A stretch of 64,000 nucleotides of DNA from the NCBI RefSeq assembly GCF_002153425.1, contig NZ_KZ119600.1, positions 2,112,259 to 2,176,258 of the forward strand, in the 5' to 3' direction. Shown here in pieces: positions 28,045 to 36,935 of this stretch (positions are counted from its first letter, which is position 1; every line of letters starts with the position of its first letter). The stretch is from Litchfieldia alkalitelluris. Lineage in GTDB: Bacteria > Bacillota > Bacilli > Bacillales > Salisediminibacteriaceae. A model generated the notes under the pieces. The model saw nothing but the letters and a program-made list of their open reading frames with translations. It had not been told where the DNA came from and ran no database searches. Made by a program: the position numbers and the translations under genes.

Positions 28045-29895
28045 ATGAATCTGGAGCTAGTTGTAACCTTTACGATCTTAGTGATAACTATTATCCTCTT
28101 TATTTGGGATAAAATAAGATCAGATTTGGTTGCCTTGTTGTCATTGATGGCGTTGCTTTTGTCAGGTGTAATCACAACTGGTGAGGCCCTAAGTGGTTTT
28201 TCAAACAGTGTAGTTGTGATGATTGCTGGCCTTTTTGTAGTTGGTGCAGGTATATTCAGAACAGGACTAGCAGAAAGTGCTGGGAAATTAGTTATACAAT
28301 GGTCTGGTGGTAGTCAATTACGACTTTTAATTTTGTTAATGTTGGTTGTTGCTGTTTTGAGTGCATTTATGAGTAATACAGGAACAGTAGCCATGCTAAT
28401 GCCCGTTGTCATTAGTGTTGCCATGAAGATGAAAGCGAGTCCTTCAAAGTTCCTAATGCCGTTAGCTTATGCAAGTAGTCTCGGAGGCGTCCTTACATTA
28501 ATAGGAACTCCACCAAACCTCATTGTAAGTCAGGCATTAGTGGATTATGGATATGAACCCCTTGGATTTTTTGATTTCACCCCTGTCGGAATTGTTGCTC
28601 TCGTTACAGGAATACTTTTCTTAGTCCTCTTCGGTAAATACTTGATTCCAAATCATAATATACGAACGAATGGAAACAGTAGTTATAGTCCTTCAAAACT
28701 AATGAAGCTTTATGAACTATCGGATAAACTTTGTCGCATTGAGATAGAGAGTAATAGTCCGTTCGTAGGAAAAAAACTTAAAGAATTAAAACTTCCTAGT
28801 AAATATGGAATCTATGTTCTTTTTATTGAACGGGCAGAGCAGGACTCCACTCCTTTCCGTCAACGAACTCAAAAACTGTGTTGCAGGGCAAATACTAATA
28901 TTTGCGCTTCAGACATTTTGTTTGTTGAAGGGGATAAGGATAGATTAGAAGAACTAGCCAAAGAAGTTGACGGAGTTAAACTACTACCTCCAGAGGTAAA
29001 AGAACATGATAGTTTAATTACAGAAGATTTAGGAATTGCAGAAGTATTATTTACACCTCATTCTCGATTCTTAAACAGGAAGATTAAAGAACTTCAGCTT
29101 ACAGAGAAATATGGTTTAAATATAATGGGTATGAATAGAAAAGGGCGTTGTTTCTTTCAAGCTTGGGCTGATGAAAAAATAGAATTTGGTGATGCTATTT
29201 TAGTTCAAGGACAATGGAGTAAAATAGAATTACTTGCAGAGGAAAGTCAAGATGTGGTAGTAGTAGGGAAAACAAGTGAGGAAGCTTCTCAGGCAAAAGC
29301 AAATGGGAAAGCCCCAATTGCTGCATCTATTATGCTTCTAATGTTAATTTTAATGACTTTTGAAATTGTTCCAGCTGTTACAGCTGTATTAATAGCTGCA
29401 ATAGGAATGGTCTTAACCGGGTGTCTCCGAAATATGGATGACGCATATTCAAGGGTAAACTGGCAGAGCGTTATATTGTTCGGGGCTATGCTTCCTATGG
29501 CGATAGCACTTGAAAATACAGGCGGGGTTTTGTATTTGTCAGATATGTTCGTTTCAACCCTTGGAAGCTTTGGACCAATCGGGGTTATGGGTGGATTTTA
29601 TCTATGCGTGATGATCTTTAGTCAATTTATTAGCAACACAGCTACTGCTGTTTTATTTGCACCAATTGCCATAACATCTGCTATTCAGCTTGGTGTTAGT
29701 CCTTATCCATTCTTAATCGCAGTATCAGTTGCAGCAAGTATGGCTTTTGCAACACCTGTTGCATCACCGCCAAACGCATTAGTTATGACTGCAGGAGGAT
29801 ATTCTTTTATGGATTTCTTCAGGGCAGGAATACCTTTGCAAGTTGTATTATTTATCGTCATGATGTTTGCTATCCCATTTTTCTTTCCTTTGTAA
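28045..29895 (+). CDS. SLC13/ArsB-type permease with internal RCK_C domains
   Basis: The 616-residue membrane protein has two halves of transmembrane helices flanking a cytosolic part (about residues 210-410) made of two TrkA-C/RCK_C domains, e.g. SNSPFVGKKLKELKLPSKYG and HSRFLNRKIKELQLTEKYG. The two SNTGTVAML/SNTATAVLF signatures and TPPNLIV/SPPNALV loops mark the DASS/ArsB (ion transporter) superfamily. Bacterial relatives are predicted to carry dicarboxylates or sulfate with Na+; the substrate here cannot be told. ATG 28045 follows GAAGGTG. Confidence 0.85.
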   Translation: MNLELVVTFTILVITIILFIWDKIRSDLVALLSLMALLLSGVITTGEALSGFSNSVVVMIAGLFVVGAGIFRTGLAESAGKLVIQWSGGSQLRLLILLMLVVAVLSAFMSNTGTVAMLMPVVISVAMKMKASPSKFLMPLAYASSLGGVLTLIGTPPNLIVSQALVDYGYEPLGFFDFTPVGIVALVTGILFLVLFGKYLIPNHNIRTNGNSSYSPSKLMKLYELSDKLCRIEIESNSPFVGKKLKELKLPSKYGIYVLFIERAEQDSTPFRQRTQKLCCRANTNICASDILFVEGDKDRLEELAKEVDGVKLLPPEVKEHDSLITEDLGIAEVLFTPHSRFLNRKIKELQLTEKYGLNIMGMNRKGRCFFQAWADEKIEFGDAILVQGQWSKIELLAEESQDVVVVGKTSEEASQAKANGKAPIAASIMLLMLILMTFEIVPAVTAVLIAAIGMVLTGCLRNMDDAYSRVNWQSVILFGAMLPMAIALENTGGVLYLSDMFVSTLGSFGPIGVMGGFYLCVMIFSQFISNTATAVLFAPIAITSAIQLGVSPYPFLIAVSVAASMAFATPVASPPNALVMTAGGYSFMDFFRAGIPLQVVLFIVMMFAIPFFFPL

Positions 29896-29987
29896 AATAA
29901 AAAGAAGAAACCATATTAATTGATACTTTAACCATAGTTTTAATACAATATATGTAGATTTACAATTTAGAAAATATGGAGGATATG

Positions 29988-30299
29988 ATGATTGTATTGG
30001 CGTCGAATAACGATGTGAACAAGATAATCAAGGGTACTCAAAAGACCTTTATTTTCTTACACACACCTATGTGTGGAACATGTAAACTTGCAAGGAAATA
30101 TCTTGAGGTAATTGAGTATATGGAAGATACGCCAAGCTTATATGATATTGATATTAATGTTTTGGGTAATAGTTGTATAGTAGAATGGGGGATTCAAAGC
30201 GTCCCTTGCTTAGCTATCGTTAAAGATGGTCAACTTGTAAATAAAATGTTTGCATTTGAATCAGTAACAAAAATATATGAATTTATACGGAATAACTAA
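29988..30299 (+). CDS. Thioredoxin-like protein with CGTC site
   Basis: A 103-residue thioredoxin-fold protein with active site MCGTCK near residue 29 and the cis-Pro at SVPCLAIV. It lacks a signal, so is cytosolic, and resembles the Bacillus YusE/YtpP group. ATG 29988 has GGAGG 5 bases upstream; ATG 29976 overlaps that site. The next gene, also a thioredoxin-fold protein, starts 15 bases after the stop, suggesting a two-gene redox unit. Confidence 0.8.
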   Translation: MIVLASNNDVNKIIKGTQKTFIFLHTPMCGTCKLARKYLEVIEYMEDTPSLYDIDINVLGNSCIVEWGIQSVPCLAIVKDGQLVNKMFAFESVTKIYEFIRNN

Positions 30300-30314
30300 G
30301 GTGGATTGATCCTG

Positions 30315-30728
30315 ATGGCTCCTGATTTCACTCTTCCTTCCTTAATAAACGGGGAAGAATATTCTTTACATGATTATAAAGGGAAACCTGTTCTCTTAAC
30401 TTTTTGGGTTTCGTGGTGCCCAGATTCAAAAAAAGATTTGTCTGCGAAGAATCATTTATTCGCATCTATGAATAGTGACCTACTGGCTATACTCACTGTG
30501 AATGTTACTGGGAGAGAGCATGGGGAAAATAGTGGGGAAAGCTACTATCGTGAGCAGAAGTATACGATACCTGCACTTAAAGATGATGGAACGAGAGTTT
30601 ATGATATGTTTCAATGCATGTCAGTTCCTACAACATTTCTGCTTAATGAAAATCACGAAATTGTTGCCCGGTTTAATGATAAAGCAACCTTTCAGGATAT
30701 TTTGACAGAAGTGAGTAAAATCATATAA
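30315..30728 (+). CDS. TlpA/AhpC-type redoxin with monothiol CPDS site
   Basis: The 137-residue protein starts APDFTLPSLINGEEYSLHDYKGKPVL, as in TlpA/ResA and peroxiredoxin families, but the usual CxxC is CPDS (WVSWCPDSKKD, near residue 35), so only one active-site thiol remains; another Cys lies before the cis-Pro (FQCMSVPTTFLL). No signal or anchor is seen. ATG 30315 is 10 bases from AAGGTGG; TTG 30306 is too close to it. It probably acts with the CGTC protein upstream. Confidence 0.78.
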   Translation: MAPDFTLPSLINGEEYSLHDYKGKPVLLTFWVSWCPDSKKDLSAKNHLFASMNSDLLAILTVNVTGREHGENSGESYYREQKYTIPALKDDGTRVYDMFQCMSVPTTFLLNENHEIVARFNDKATFQDILTEVSKII

Positions 30729-30734
30729 ATACAA

Positions 30735-30767
30735 AAAACACGCTATCTACCTAGCGTGTTTTTTTAT
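30735..30767 (+). terminator. Intrinsic terminator
   Basis: AACACGCTA and TAGCGTGTT form a 9-bp stem with a 6-base loop and a T-run, directly after the redoxin gene. Confidence 0.9.
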
Positions 30768-30920
30768 AGTAATGGTTTTGATGAAAAGAAAGGCTCTAAA
30801 ATTGCCATTGTGAATATTGGTATAATTCACCCCATTACAAGCAATCGCTTTGAGGTTTTTAGTAAGCTTATGGTACGATATTTAAAGGAAATAAGACCAT
30901 AGTGGAAAGGGGTCCTAGCA

Positions 30921-32057
30921 ATGAAAATATTATCCGTAGAACCGACACCTAGCCCGAATACGATGAAGTTAACTTTAAGTAAAGAACTTCCTCAGGGAAA
31001 GAGTCATAACTATACAAAAACAAATACAGAGGGTGCACCAGATTTTGTGAAGAAAATCTTTGAAGTGGAAGGTGTAAAGGGTGTCTACCATGTGGCAGAT
31101 TTTATAGCCGTGGAAAGAAACGCTAAATATGATTGGAAAGTAATCTTACCAAAAGTTCGTGCTGTCTTTGGTGAGGTTGAAGAAAGTAATGAAAAATCTG
31201 AAACAAAAGCATTAGATGATCATTTTGGAGAAGTGAATGTTCAAGTTCATATGTTTAAAGGTATTCCAATACAGGTTAAGGCCTTTAATAATGATGAAGA
31301 AGTACGTGTTGGCCTTCCAGATATGTTTAAAGAGTCTACGGTAAAAGCGACACTTCCAGATGACAATATTGTTATGCAACGGAAATGGGTAGATTATAAG
31401 GCACGTTACGGTGAACTAGAGGAAGTAGCTGAAGAAGTGGCAGAAGAGGTAAAGGCTACTTATACTAAAGGTAGATTAGAATCATTAGTGGAAGAAGCTC
31501 AAAATCCAAGTGAGAATAAGAGTGAAAAGCTTAAAAAGAAATGGCTTCATGTTACACCTGATATGCTTGATGAGCCAGATTGGAGAAAGAGATTTGCTAT
31601 ATTAGAGCAAATGGACCCTAGCAAGGATGATCTTCCAGTATTAGAAAAGGCTTTGAATGATGAGAAGGCATCTATTAGAAGGCTAGCTGTTGTGTATCTA
31701 GGAATGATCGAAGACGAATTGGTTTTACCTTACTTATATAAGGCCCTGAAAGACCCCTCTGTAACGGTAAGGAGAACTGCTGGAGATTCATTATCAGACA
31801 TTGGTAGTCCTAAAGCTATACCAGCTATGATAGAAGCGTTGGAAGATAAGAGTAAATTAGTTCGTTGGCGAGCAGCGATGTATTTATATGAGGTTGGAGA
31901 TGAAACGGCTATAGCAGCTTTGGAAAAAGCAGAGGATGATCCGGAATTTGAAGTAAGCATGCAAATTAAATTGGCGATTGAAAGAATTAAAGGTGGAGAA
32001 GAAGCAAAGGGCTCTGTATGGAAGCAAATGACAGAAGCCATGGAGAAGAATAAATAA
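30921..32057 (+). CDS. Nfu_N plus HEAT-repeat protein (YpgR/CvfC-like)
   Basis: A 378-residue cytosolic protein. Residues about 1-88 are an Nfu N-terminal domain (VEPTPSPNTMKLTLSKELPQ), a fold linked to Fe-S scaffolds but without the CxxC C-domain. After a middle region comes a C-terminal set of HEAT-like repeats (about 225-360: VLEKALNDEKASIRRLAVVY, LYKALKDPSVTVRRTAGDSL, MIEALEDKSKLVRWRAAMYL). The architecture equals B. subtilis YpgR and staphylococcal conserved virulence factor C. Its molecular role is unknown. AAAGGGG precedes the ATG. Confidence 0.82.
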   Translation: MKILSVEPTPSPNTMKLTLSKELPQGKSHNYTKTNTEGAPDFVKKIFEVEGVKGVYHVADFIAVERNAKYDWKVILPKVRAVFGEVEESNEKSETKALDDHFGEVNVQVHMFKGIPIQVKAFNNDEEVRVGLPDMFKESTVKATLPDDNIVMQRKWVDYKARYGELEEVAEEVAEEVKATYTKGRLESLVEEAQNPSENKSEKLKKKWLHVTPDMLDEPDWRKRFAILEQMDPSKDDLPVLEKALNDEKASIRRLAVVYLGMIEDELVLPYLYKALKDPSVTVRRTAGDSLSDIGSPKAIPAMIEALEDKSKLVRWRAAMYLYEVGDETAIAALEKAEDDPEFEVSMQIKLAIERIKGGEEAKGSVWKQMTEAMEKNK

Positions 32058-32075
32058 AATACTATGTTTAAATAA

Positions 32076-32117
32076 AAGAAGGTACAGCTGCCATGATAAT
32101 GCTGCACCTTCTTTTTA
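32076..32117 (+). terminator. Intrinsic terminator
   Basis: AAGAAGGT-CAGC and GCTG-ACCTTCTT pair, followed by TTTTT, just after the YpgR-like gene. Confidence 0.85.
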
Positions 32118-32122
32118 ATTTG

Positions 32123-32186
32123 AGAGCGTGAAAATAGCATAAATGTATTTGAACTGGCTGTAAGGTATTCATTTTTCACGCGCTCT
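32123..32186. repeat. Imperfect inverted repeat in the gap before the 67-residue gene
   Basis: AGAGCGTGAAAA and TTTTCACGCGCTCT pair across a 38-base loop with a 2-base bulge. It follows the previous terminator and has no T-run of its own. The rest of this 300-base gap shows no gene. Confidence 0.5.
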
Positions 32187-32358
32187 AGTAAGCCTCAGAA
32201 TCGCCAATGGAAAAATATCCCGCAATGTGATAGAGTACAATTGTGCAACTGAATCGGGTTAGTAGTACTTTCTTCTTCTGTTATGAAGAGTGTCGCTACA
32301 AAATTTATATGAATGTAAAACAGAGTTGAATGATAAATGATTGATGGAGGGAAACACA

Positions 32359-32562
32359 ATGAGTAGAGATGAAGTCATGAAAGAATTAGAAGCGAGAAAC
32401 ATGACTGAAATTATAGAGTTGATTGAAGATGCTGAAAGTGGAGATTTAGAAGAATTAGAAGTTGCAAAAGCATTAGGACTGCTCAGGGACGAAAATTTAA
32501 ATGATCTAGTTATTAAATTACTTGAAGAAAATGGTGTTGAAATAATTTATCTAGAGGAATAG
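32359..32562 (+). CDS. Small acidic helical protein, unknown
   Basis: A 67-residue, strongly acidic helical protein; ATG 32359 follows GGAGGG with a 7-base spacer. The ending LVIKLLEENGVEIIYLEE loosely recalls the last helix and strand of sigma-70 region 1.1, but the similarity is weak and no DNA-binding part is present. It stands 10 bases before ydbS and is likely co-transcribed with ydbS-ydbT. Function unknown. Confidence 0.65.
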   Translation: MSRDEVMKELEARNMTEIIELIEDAESGDLEELEVAKALGLLRDENLNDLVIKLLEENGVEIIYLEE

Positions 32563-32572
32563 GGGAAGCAAT

Positions 32573-33052
32573 ATGAGGATAAAACCTGATCAAAAATTAG
32601 ATTATAAAACATTAAAAGTGTGGAGGATTGTTGCTGTTTTTGAATGGTTGTTTTACTTAATTGTTCCCATTGGTTATGGCTTCTTGGCCTATTATTTCTT
32701 TTTTCCGTTTTGGTTCTTGTATGTTCTTATTATTTTAGTCTTCATCACTGCTTTCTTCAAAATAATCTTCATTCCTAAACTACAGTGGCAAAAGTGGAGA
32801 TATAAGATTTATGATAATGAAGTGGAACTAATGTATGGGGTGTTTATAGTAAGAAGGGTAATTGTGCCGATGATACGAGTACAGCACGTAGATACTAAGC
32901 AAGGACCAATTTTACGTCGCTATGGACTATCAACAGTAACAATTTCAACTGCTGCAACAACTCATGAGATTCCAGGATTAGAAGAAAGTAAGGCTGATGA
33001 TCTACGTGATCACATTGCACAGCTAGCAAGGGAAGCTGATCCAAATGATTGA
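32573..33052 (+). CDS. ydbS: Bacterial PH-domain membrane protein YdbS
   Basis: A 159-residue protein with two closely spaced membrane segments (about 20-60) followed by a bPH2 (DUF304) domain with the hallmark RVIVPMIRVQHVDTKQGPILRRYGLSTV region. It pairs with the following ydbT, whose start overlaps its stop. In B. subtilis the YdbS/YdbT pair is connected with tolerance of an antimicrobial peptide; the biochemical role is unknown. Confidence 0.85.
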   Translation: MRIKPDQKLDYKTLKVWRIVAVFEWLFYLIVPIGYGFLAYYFFFPFWFLYVLIILVFITAFFKIIFIPKLQWQKWRYKIYDNEVELMYGVFIVRRVIVPMIRVQHVDTKQGPILRRYGLSTVTISTAATTHEIPGLEESKADDLRDHIAQLAREADPND

Positions 33053-34592
33053 AACTAGCTGGAAGCGCCAACACCCTGCAGCCATTTTTATTGGATTTTT
33101 AAGTAATTTAAGGGAAATGATTTTTACTATTGTAGCAGTGTTAATATTTGGTCAATCGTCCCAAGCGGGTGGAACAATTTTTTATACTATTTTTTTCTCA
33201 CTAATACTGGTCTTTTCAATTGCAAGTGGAATTATTAGGTGGGCTACATTCCGATATCAGTTAATAGAAAATGAATTACAAGTGAGGCAGGGACTGATTT
33301 TTCGTAAAAGAAGGTATATACGCCAAGAAAGAATACAAAGCATTGATATTAATGCGAAACTTATTCAACGTATTTTCAATCTTGTGGAATTACGAATTGA
33401 AACTGCAGGTGGGGGAGCGGAGCCGGAGTTTCGTATTATCGCACTTAAGGAAGAAGAGGCACAACAAATAAAAAAAGAGCTTCTAAGTAAGAGTAAGACT
33501 CCTACCAAAGATTCTAAGATGGACAACGTTAATGGGGAAGAAGAGGTAACTAATGAAGCAATTGGAACTTCCAATGAGGAGCAAGAAGTAATTACAGAGG
33601 ACGAGGAACACAGTCTCCCTCAATTTCATTGGAAGCTCACAAATCAACGATTATTTATAACAGCTATTACGTCGAGCGGGATAGGTATTGCTGCTACATT
33701 TGTTGCAGCAATTGCAACTCAAGTACAACAGTTAATACCAGATGAGTATTATGAAAGAGCGATAGGCTGGCTACTACACTCGAGCGTCTTAATCATTGGC
33801 TTCTGGATTGTTTCAATTTTAATAATTGGTTGGCTTATCACTTTGGTGAGTACGATGTTAAAATATGGGCTGTTCAACATAACGAAAAATGGTGATGAGA
33901 TACATATTACAAGGGGCGTCCTGGAAAAGCGGCAGTTAACATTGTCAGCTAAGCGCATTACAGCAGTGCGGTTAGTGGAAAACATGCTTCGTCAGCCATT
34001 CGGATATGTTGCAGTTTATGTAGAGAGTGCCGGTGGTGGGACGAAAGAGGAAGACCTTTCTACTGTATTAATTCCACTATGTAAACGAACTGAATTGAAC
34101 AAAATATTACAGGAGGTACTGCCTGAGTTCGCAGTTGAGCGTAAACTTGAAAAGCTTCCGAAATATAGTGTGAGAAGATACATGATTCGTTTATTAATAC
34201 CAACTGCAATTTTAGCAAGTGTATTAACTTATCTATACTCTTACGGGTGGTTAGCATTCTCCCTTTTATTTATTGCGGGGGCAATTGGATATTGGCAATA
34301 TTATGATGCAGGCATAGGGAGAGATCAGAAAATTCTCTGGATAAGATATAGAATTCTTGCCCGCACAGAAGTGATTATTCCAAGACGAAGAGTTCAATCT
34401 ATGAGTTTTTCACAAACCATTTTTCAAAAGTTTGATGATCTTTATACACTTCAAGCCTCTATTATTACAAGTATCATGGGGAAGACGTTCCAACTAAGAC
34501 ATATTGATAGAGATCAAAAGGAAGAAATGATGGAATGGTTTTCTTATGAGGAGATAAGTCAGTTTCAAGATGATTCTGAGGGTAGTCAGTGA
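33045..34592 (+). CDS. ydbT: Multi-PH-domain membrane protein YdbT
   Basis: The 515-residue partner of YdbS has three bPH2/DUF304 units, each preceded by membrane segment pairs: the first near residues 70-145 (FRKRRYIRQERIQSIDINAK), the second near 285-355 (KRQLTLSAKRITAVRLVENM), the third near 430-500 (RTEVIIPRRRVQSMSFSQTI). An acidic linker (about 150-185) separates the first two. The ATG overlaps the ydbS stop, so translation is coupled. A bidirectional terminator follows. Confidence 0.85.
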   Translation: MIETSWKRQHPAAIFIGFLSNLREMIFTIVAVLIFGQSSQAGGTIFYTIFFSLILVFSIASGIIRWATFRYQLIENELQVRQGLIFRKRRYIRQERIQSIDINAKLIQRIFNLVELRIETAGGGAEPEFRIIALKEEEAQQIKKELLSKSKTPTKDSKMDNVNGEEEVTNEAIGTSNEEQEVITEDEEHSLPQFHWKLTNQRLFITAITSSGIGIAATFVAAIATQVQQLIPDEYYERAIGWLLHSSVLIIGFWIVSILIIGWLITLVSTMLKYGLFNITKNGDEIHITRGVLEKRQLTLSAKRITAVRLVENMLRQPFGYVAVYVESAGGGTKEEDLSTVLIPLCKRTELNKILQEVLPEFAVERKLEKLPKYSVRRYMIRLLIPTAILASVLTYLYSYGWLAFSLLFIAGAIGYWQYYDAGIGRDQKILWIRYRILARTEVIIPRRRVQSMSFSQTIFQKFDDLYTLQASIITSIMGKTFQLRHIDRDQKEEMMEWFSYEEISQFQDDSEGSQ

Positions 34593-34610
34593 GAACCCCA
34601 AAATTAAAAG

Positions 34611-34669
34611 AAGAGAGGCTCTCCCCTGAACTGTTTACTATACAGTAAGCTTAAGGGAGAGCCTCTTCC
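34611..34669. terminator. Bidirectional terminator after ydbT
   Basis: AGAGAGGCTCTCCC and GGGAGAGCCTCTT pair in a long stem between converging ydbT and the DUF2777-like gene. Confidence 0.85.
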
Positions 34670-34674
34670 ATTTC

Positions 34675-35640
34675 TCAATCATTGGAAAATTGTGTTGTAT
34701 AGGTTGTTAAAATTCGCTCACCTGAATCAGATGTGAATTCAAATCGGTCGTAGGTAGTATTTTCACCAAGGTCATTAATACCTCTTTCATAATGGTGCTG
34801 CACTACGAATTGGTTTTTGTCATTCGAGTATGATATAAAGTTTACACCATTAAGTTCTTCTTCATCAAATGATGATAATAGCTTAATGAGGAGAGAATTA
34901 TGGCAGTAAACGGAATGCTCATGTCCAATCTGAAGCTGTTTCAACCCTTTTTCGAGGGCATGTAGAGAAGGCTCCTCGAGTTCATTTAATAACATTTGGT
35001 AGGGGTCAAACTGTGATTTGTTAAGTCTTACAGTTGAACCATGATTTAGCTCTACCTGTTTTCCATCTTCCGTCTCAAACACTAATCCTTTTACATGTAG
35101 TGCAGGAATCCACAGACCATTATCATGAATTTCAAACTCAAAAGGGCAACCGTCAAGGGCAAGGGATTCTCTTTTTAACTCGTCATATATATGCACTGAT
35201 CTGCCCTTTTTTACAAGTTGGTAATAGACATATGAGGCTTCAAAAATAAGATGCTCTGAATTTAGTCGTCTAAGCTCCTGTTGAATTAAGGAGAGTATAG
35301 CTTCTGTATCTTGATTAATCTGATGAACCTCATCCCACTTGTCTTTTAGGGAATAGGCGAGAGATTCATTGTACCCGTCTGAGAATGATTCATTGAACGG
35401 ATCAATCTTTTGACCTGAACACTCATATCGTTCATTTTCTTTGAAGACTGGTTTTACAAGATCTAATTTTTCTAAAGAAAAATCAGGATATACATAAACG
35501 CCTTTAATACGTACAATTGCTCTCCAAGGTTTATTCGGTTCTGTTTTCATTTCTTCTAGAATACCAATATATTGTCCTTGGTTACCTTCATTTATTATGA
35601 CCCACTTGCCAATATGATTTTTTGCTGTGTTTCGATCCAT
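34675..35640 (-). CDS. DUF2777-like protein of unknown function
   Basis: A 321-residue soluble protein. The N-terminus (IGKWVIINEGNQGQYIGILEEM, then AIVRIKGVYVYPDF) looks like a small beta-barrel and resembles what I recall of the DUF2777 family of Bacillus. No catalytic motif is seen. I start at ATG 35640, 6 bases after AAGTGGGG; the frame runs four codons further through ATG 35646, which abuts that site. Alone on the minus strand. Confidence 0.6.
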   Translation of the reverse strand: MDRNTAKNHIGKWVIINEGNQGQYIGILEEMKTEPNKPWRAIVRIKGVYVYPDFSLEKLDLVKPVFKENERYECSGQKIDPFNESFSDGYNESLAYSLKDKWDEVHQINQDTEAILSLIQQELRRLNSEHLIFEASYVYYQLVKKGRSVHIYDELKRESLALDGCPFEFEIHDNGLWIPALHVKGLVFETEDGKQVELNHGSTVRLNKSQFDPYQMLLNELEEPSLHALEKGLKQLQIGHEHSVYCHNSLLIKLLSSFDEEELNGVNFISYSNDKNQFVVQHHYERGINDLGENTTYDRFEFTSDSGERILTTYTTQFSND

Positions 35641-35769
35641 TTGCATCCCCACTTTGATGTTGTTCTATTCTGGAAAGTTAATTCCATTATAATATATAAT
35701 CTTCTATACAAACACCATGAAACTTTGAATTATGTAGAGGAAAATATATCTACATTGTATGTTTATAAA

Positions 35770-36726
35770 CTATTTCTGTGTTCTTTGCAAATAATCAATG
35801 ATGCCCATTGCACTTATTGTGATATCTAATTGGATGGATTCATATATGTTAGAAGTAGATTCTATGCCTAATTGCTGCAAGTAATTCTGTATTCTATGAA
35901 ATAAATTGTCCTTCAATATTCCCCAATCATCACCATTGTCAAATACTTTTCTGCCTTCACTAACAAATATAGGTACCCAATATCTAATTTGTTCAAATAC
36001 AGCAGCTGGCTCAGTTGAAACACCATAGTGTCCAAAAGCAATATACTCTGGATGAAGTGACTCGATTAAGTCTACTGATTGAAGCATTTCATCAGGGTCA
36101 AATTGATTTGGTGAAGTAGAAGGTAAATAAAAGTTTATTTTGTTTCTATATAGTTCTTGATAACATATTCCAATCGTATCGCCTGTATAACATATGTTGG
36201 TCAATGAATCATGTATGGTAAAGTGATGCTTTGCATGTCCAGGTGTGTGTAAAAACAATAATTTCCGATTAGGACCAATCTGAAGTTCTTCAAGATGATT
36301 CATTTCTCGCAGTTTATTATTTTCTATAGGAACAATAGGGTTAAACAAGTCATCAAAAGCGTCACCATAGACAGCCTTTGCTCCTTGTATTAAGCGTGAT
36401 GGATTATGTAAATGCCTCAGACCACGTGGATGAACAAGTACATTTGCATTAGGACATGATTCTAATAGTAGTCCGGCTCCTCCTGCGTGGTCTAAATGAA
36501 TATGAGTGACTATAATATGTTTAACATCATTAAGAGGTATATTAAGTCTCTCTAAACCTTTTATAATTTGTTGTACAGATATACTTGGTCCAGTTTCAAT
36601 AATTGTTACTTCGCCACCTGAACCTCTTTCATCTAGTACATATGACCCGGTCCTTTCGTTTGTATTTAAATCAAGTCCATCAATTAGAAATGTATTCTTA
36701 TTAATCTCTAGAGGGCATTGGGACAA
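35770..36726 (-). CDS. Metallo-beta-lactamase-fold hydrolase
   Basis: A 318-residue cytosolic MBL enzyme with a complete metal site: THIHLDHAGG (residues about 73-82), the downstream HTPGHAKHH and YTGDTIG, and a final His in FGHYG. The TTG start has AAAGGAGTGG 6 bases upstream. It resembles the lactonase/glyoxalase-II-like group; the substrate is not evident. It is divergent from sigI, sharing a short promoter region. Confidence 0.82.
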   Translation of the reverse strand: MSQCPLEINKNTFLIDGLDLNTNERTGSYVLDERGSGGEVTIIETGPSISVQQIIKGLERLNIPLNDVKHIIVTHIHLDHAGGAGLLLESCPNANVLVHPRGLRHLHNPSRLIQGAKAVYGDAFDDLFNPIVPIENNKLREMNHLEELQIGPNRKLLFLHTPGHAKHHFTIHDSLTNICYTGDTIGICYQELYRNKINFYLPSTSPNQFDPDEMLQSVDLIESLHPEYIAFGHYGVSTEPAAVFEQIRYWVPIFVSEGRKVFDNGDDWGILKDNLFHRIQNYLQQLGIESTSNIYESIQLDITISAMGIIDYLQRTQK

Positions 36727-36872
36727 CGTTTTCCACTCCTTTGGAAAGCTTGTTTGTCATCATTGTAGTGAAACATTAATAAAATGTAAACCACTTATCA
36801 TTAAAATGTAATTATTATATAGGAAAAAGGACACCTCCTCATTAGAAAAAATAGCGTTAATATATATAATGG

Positions 36873-36900
36873 CCCCCATATACAATCTAAAATAATCGAA
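36873..36900 (+). promoter_or_regulatory. Candidate SigI autoregulatory promoter
   Basis: CCCCC (36873-36877) and CGAA (36897-36900) lie 36 bases before the sigI start. A C-rich -35 (ACCCCC) and a CGAA -10 are the reported sigma-I promoter elements in Bacillus, and sigI is autoregulated there. The 19-base gap is plausible but I cannot test it. Confidence 0.5.
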
Positions 36901-36935
36901 TAAATATAAAGATAGATAGTGAGGTGTTTCTCAAC

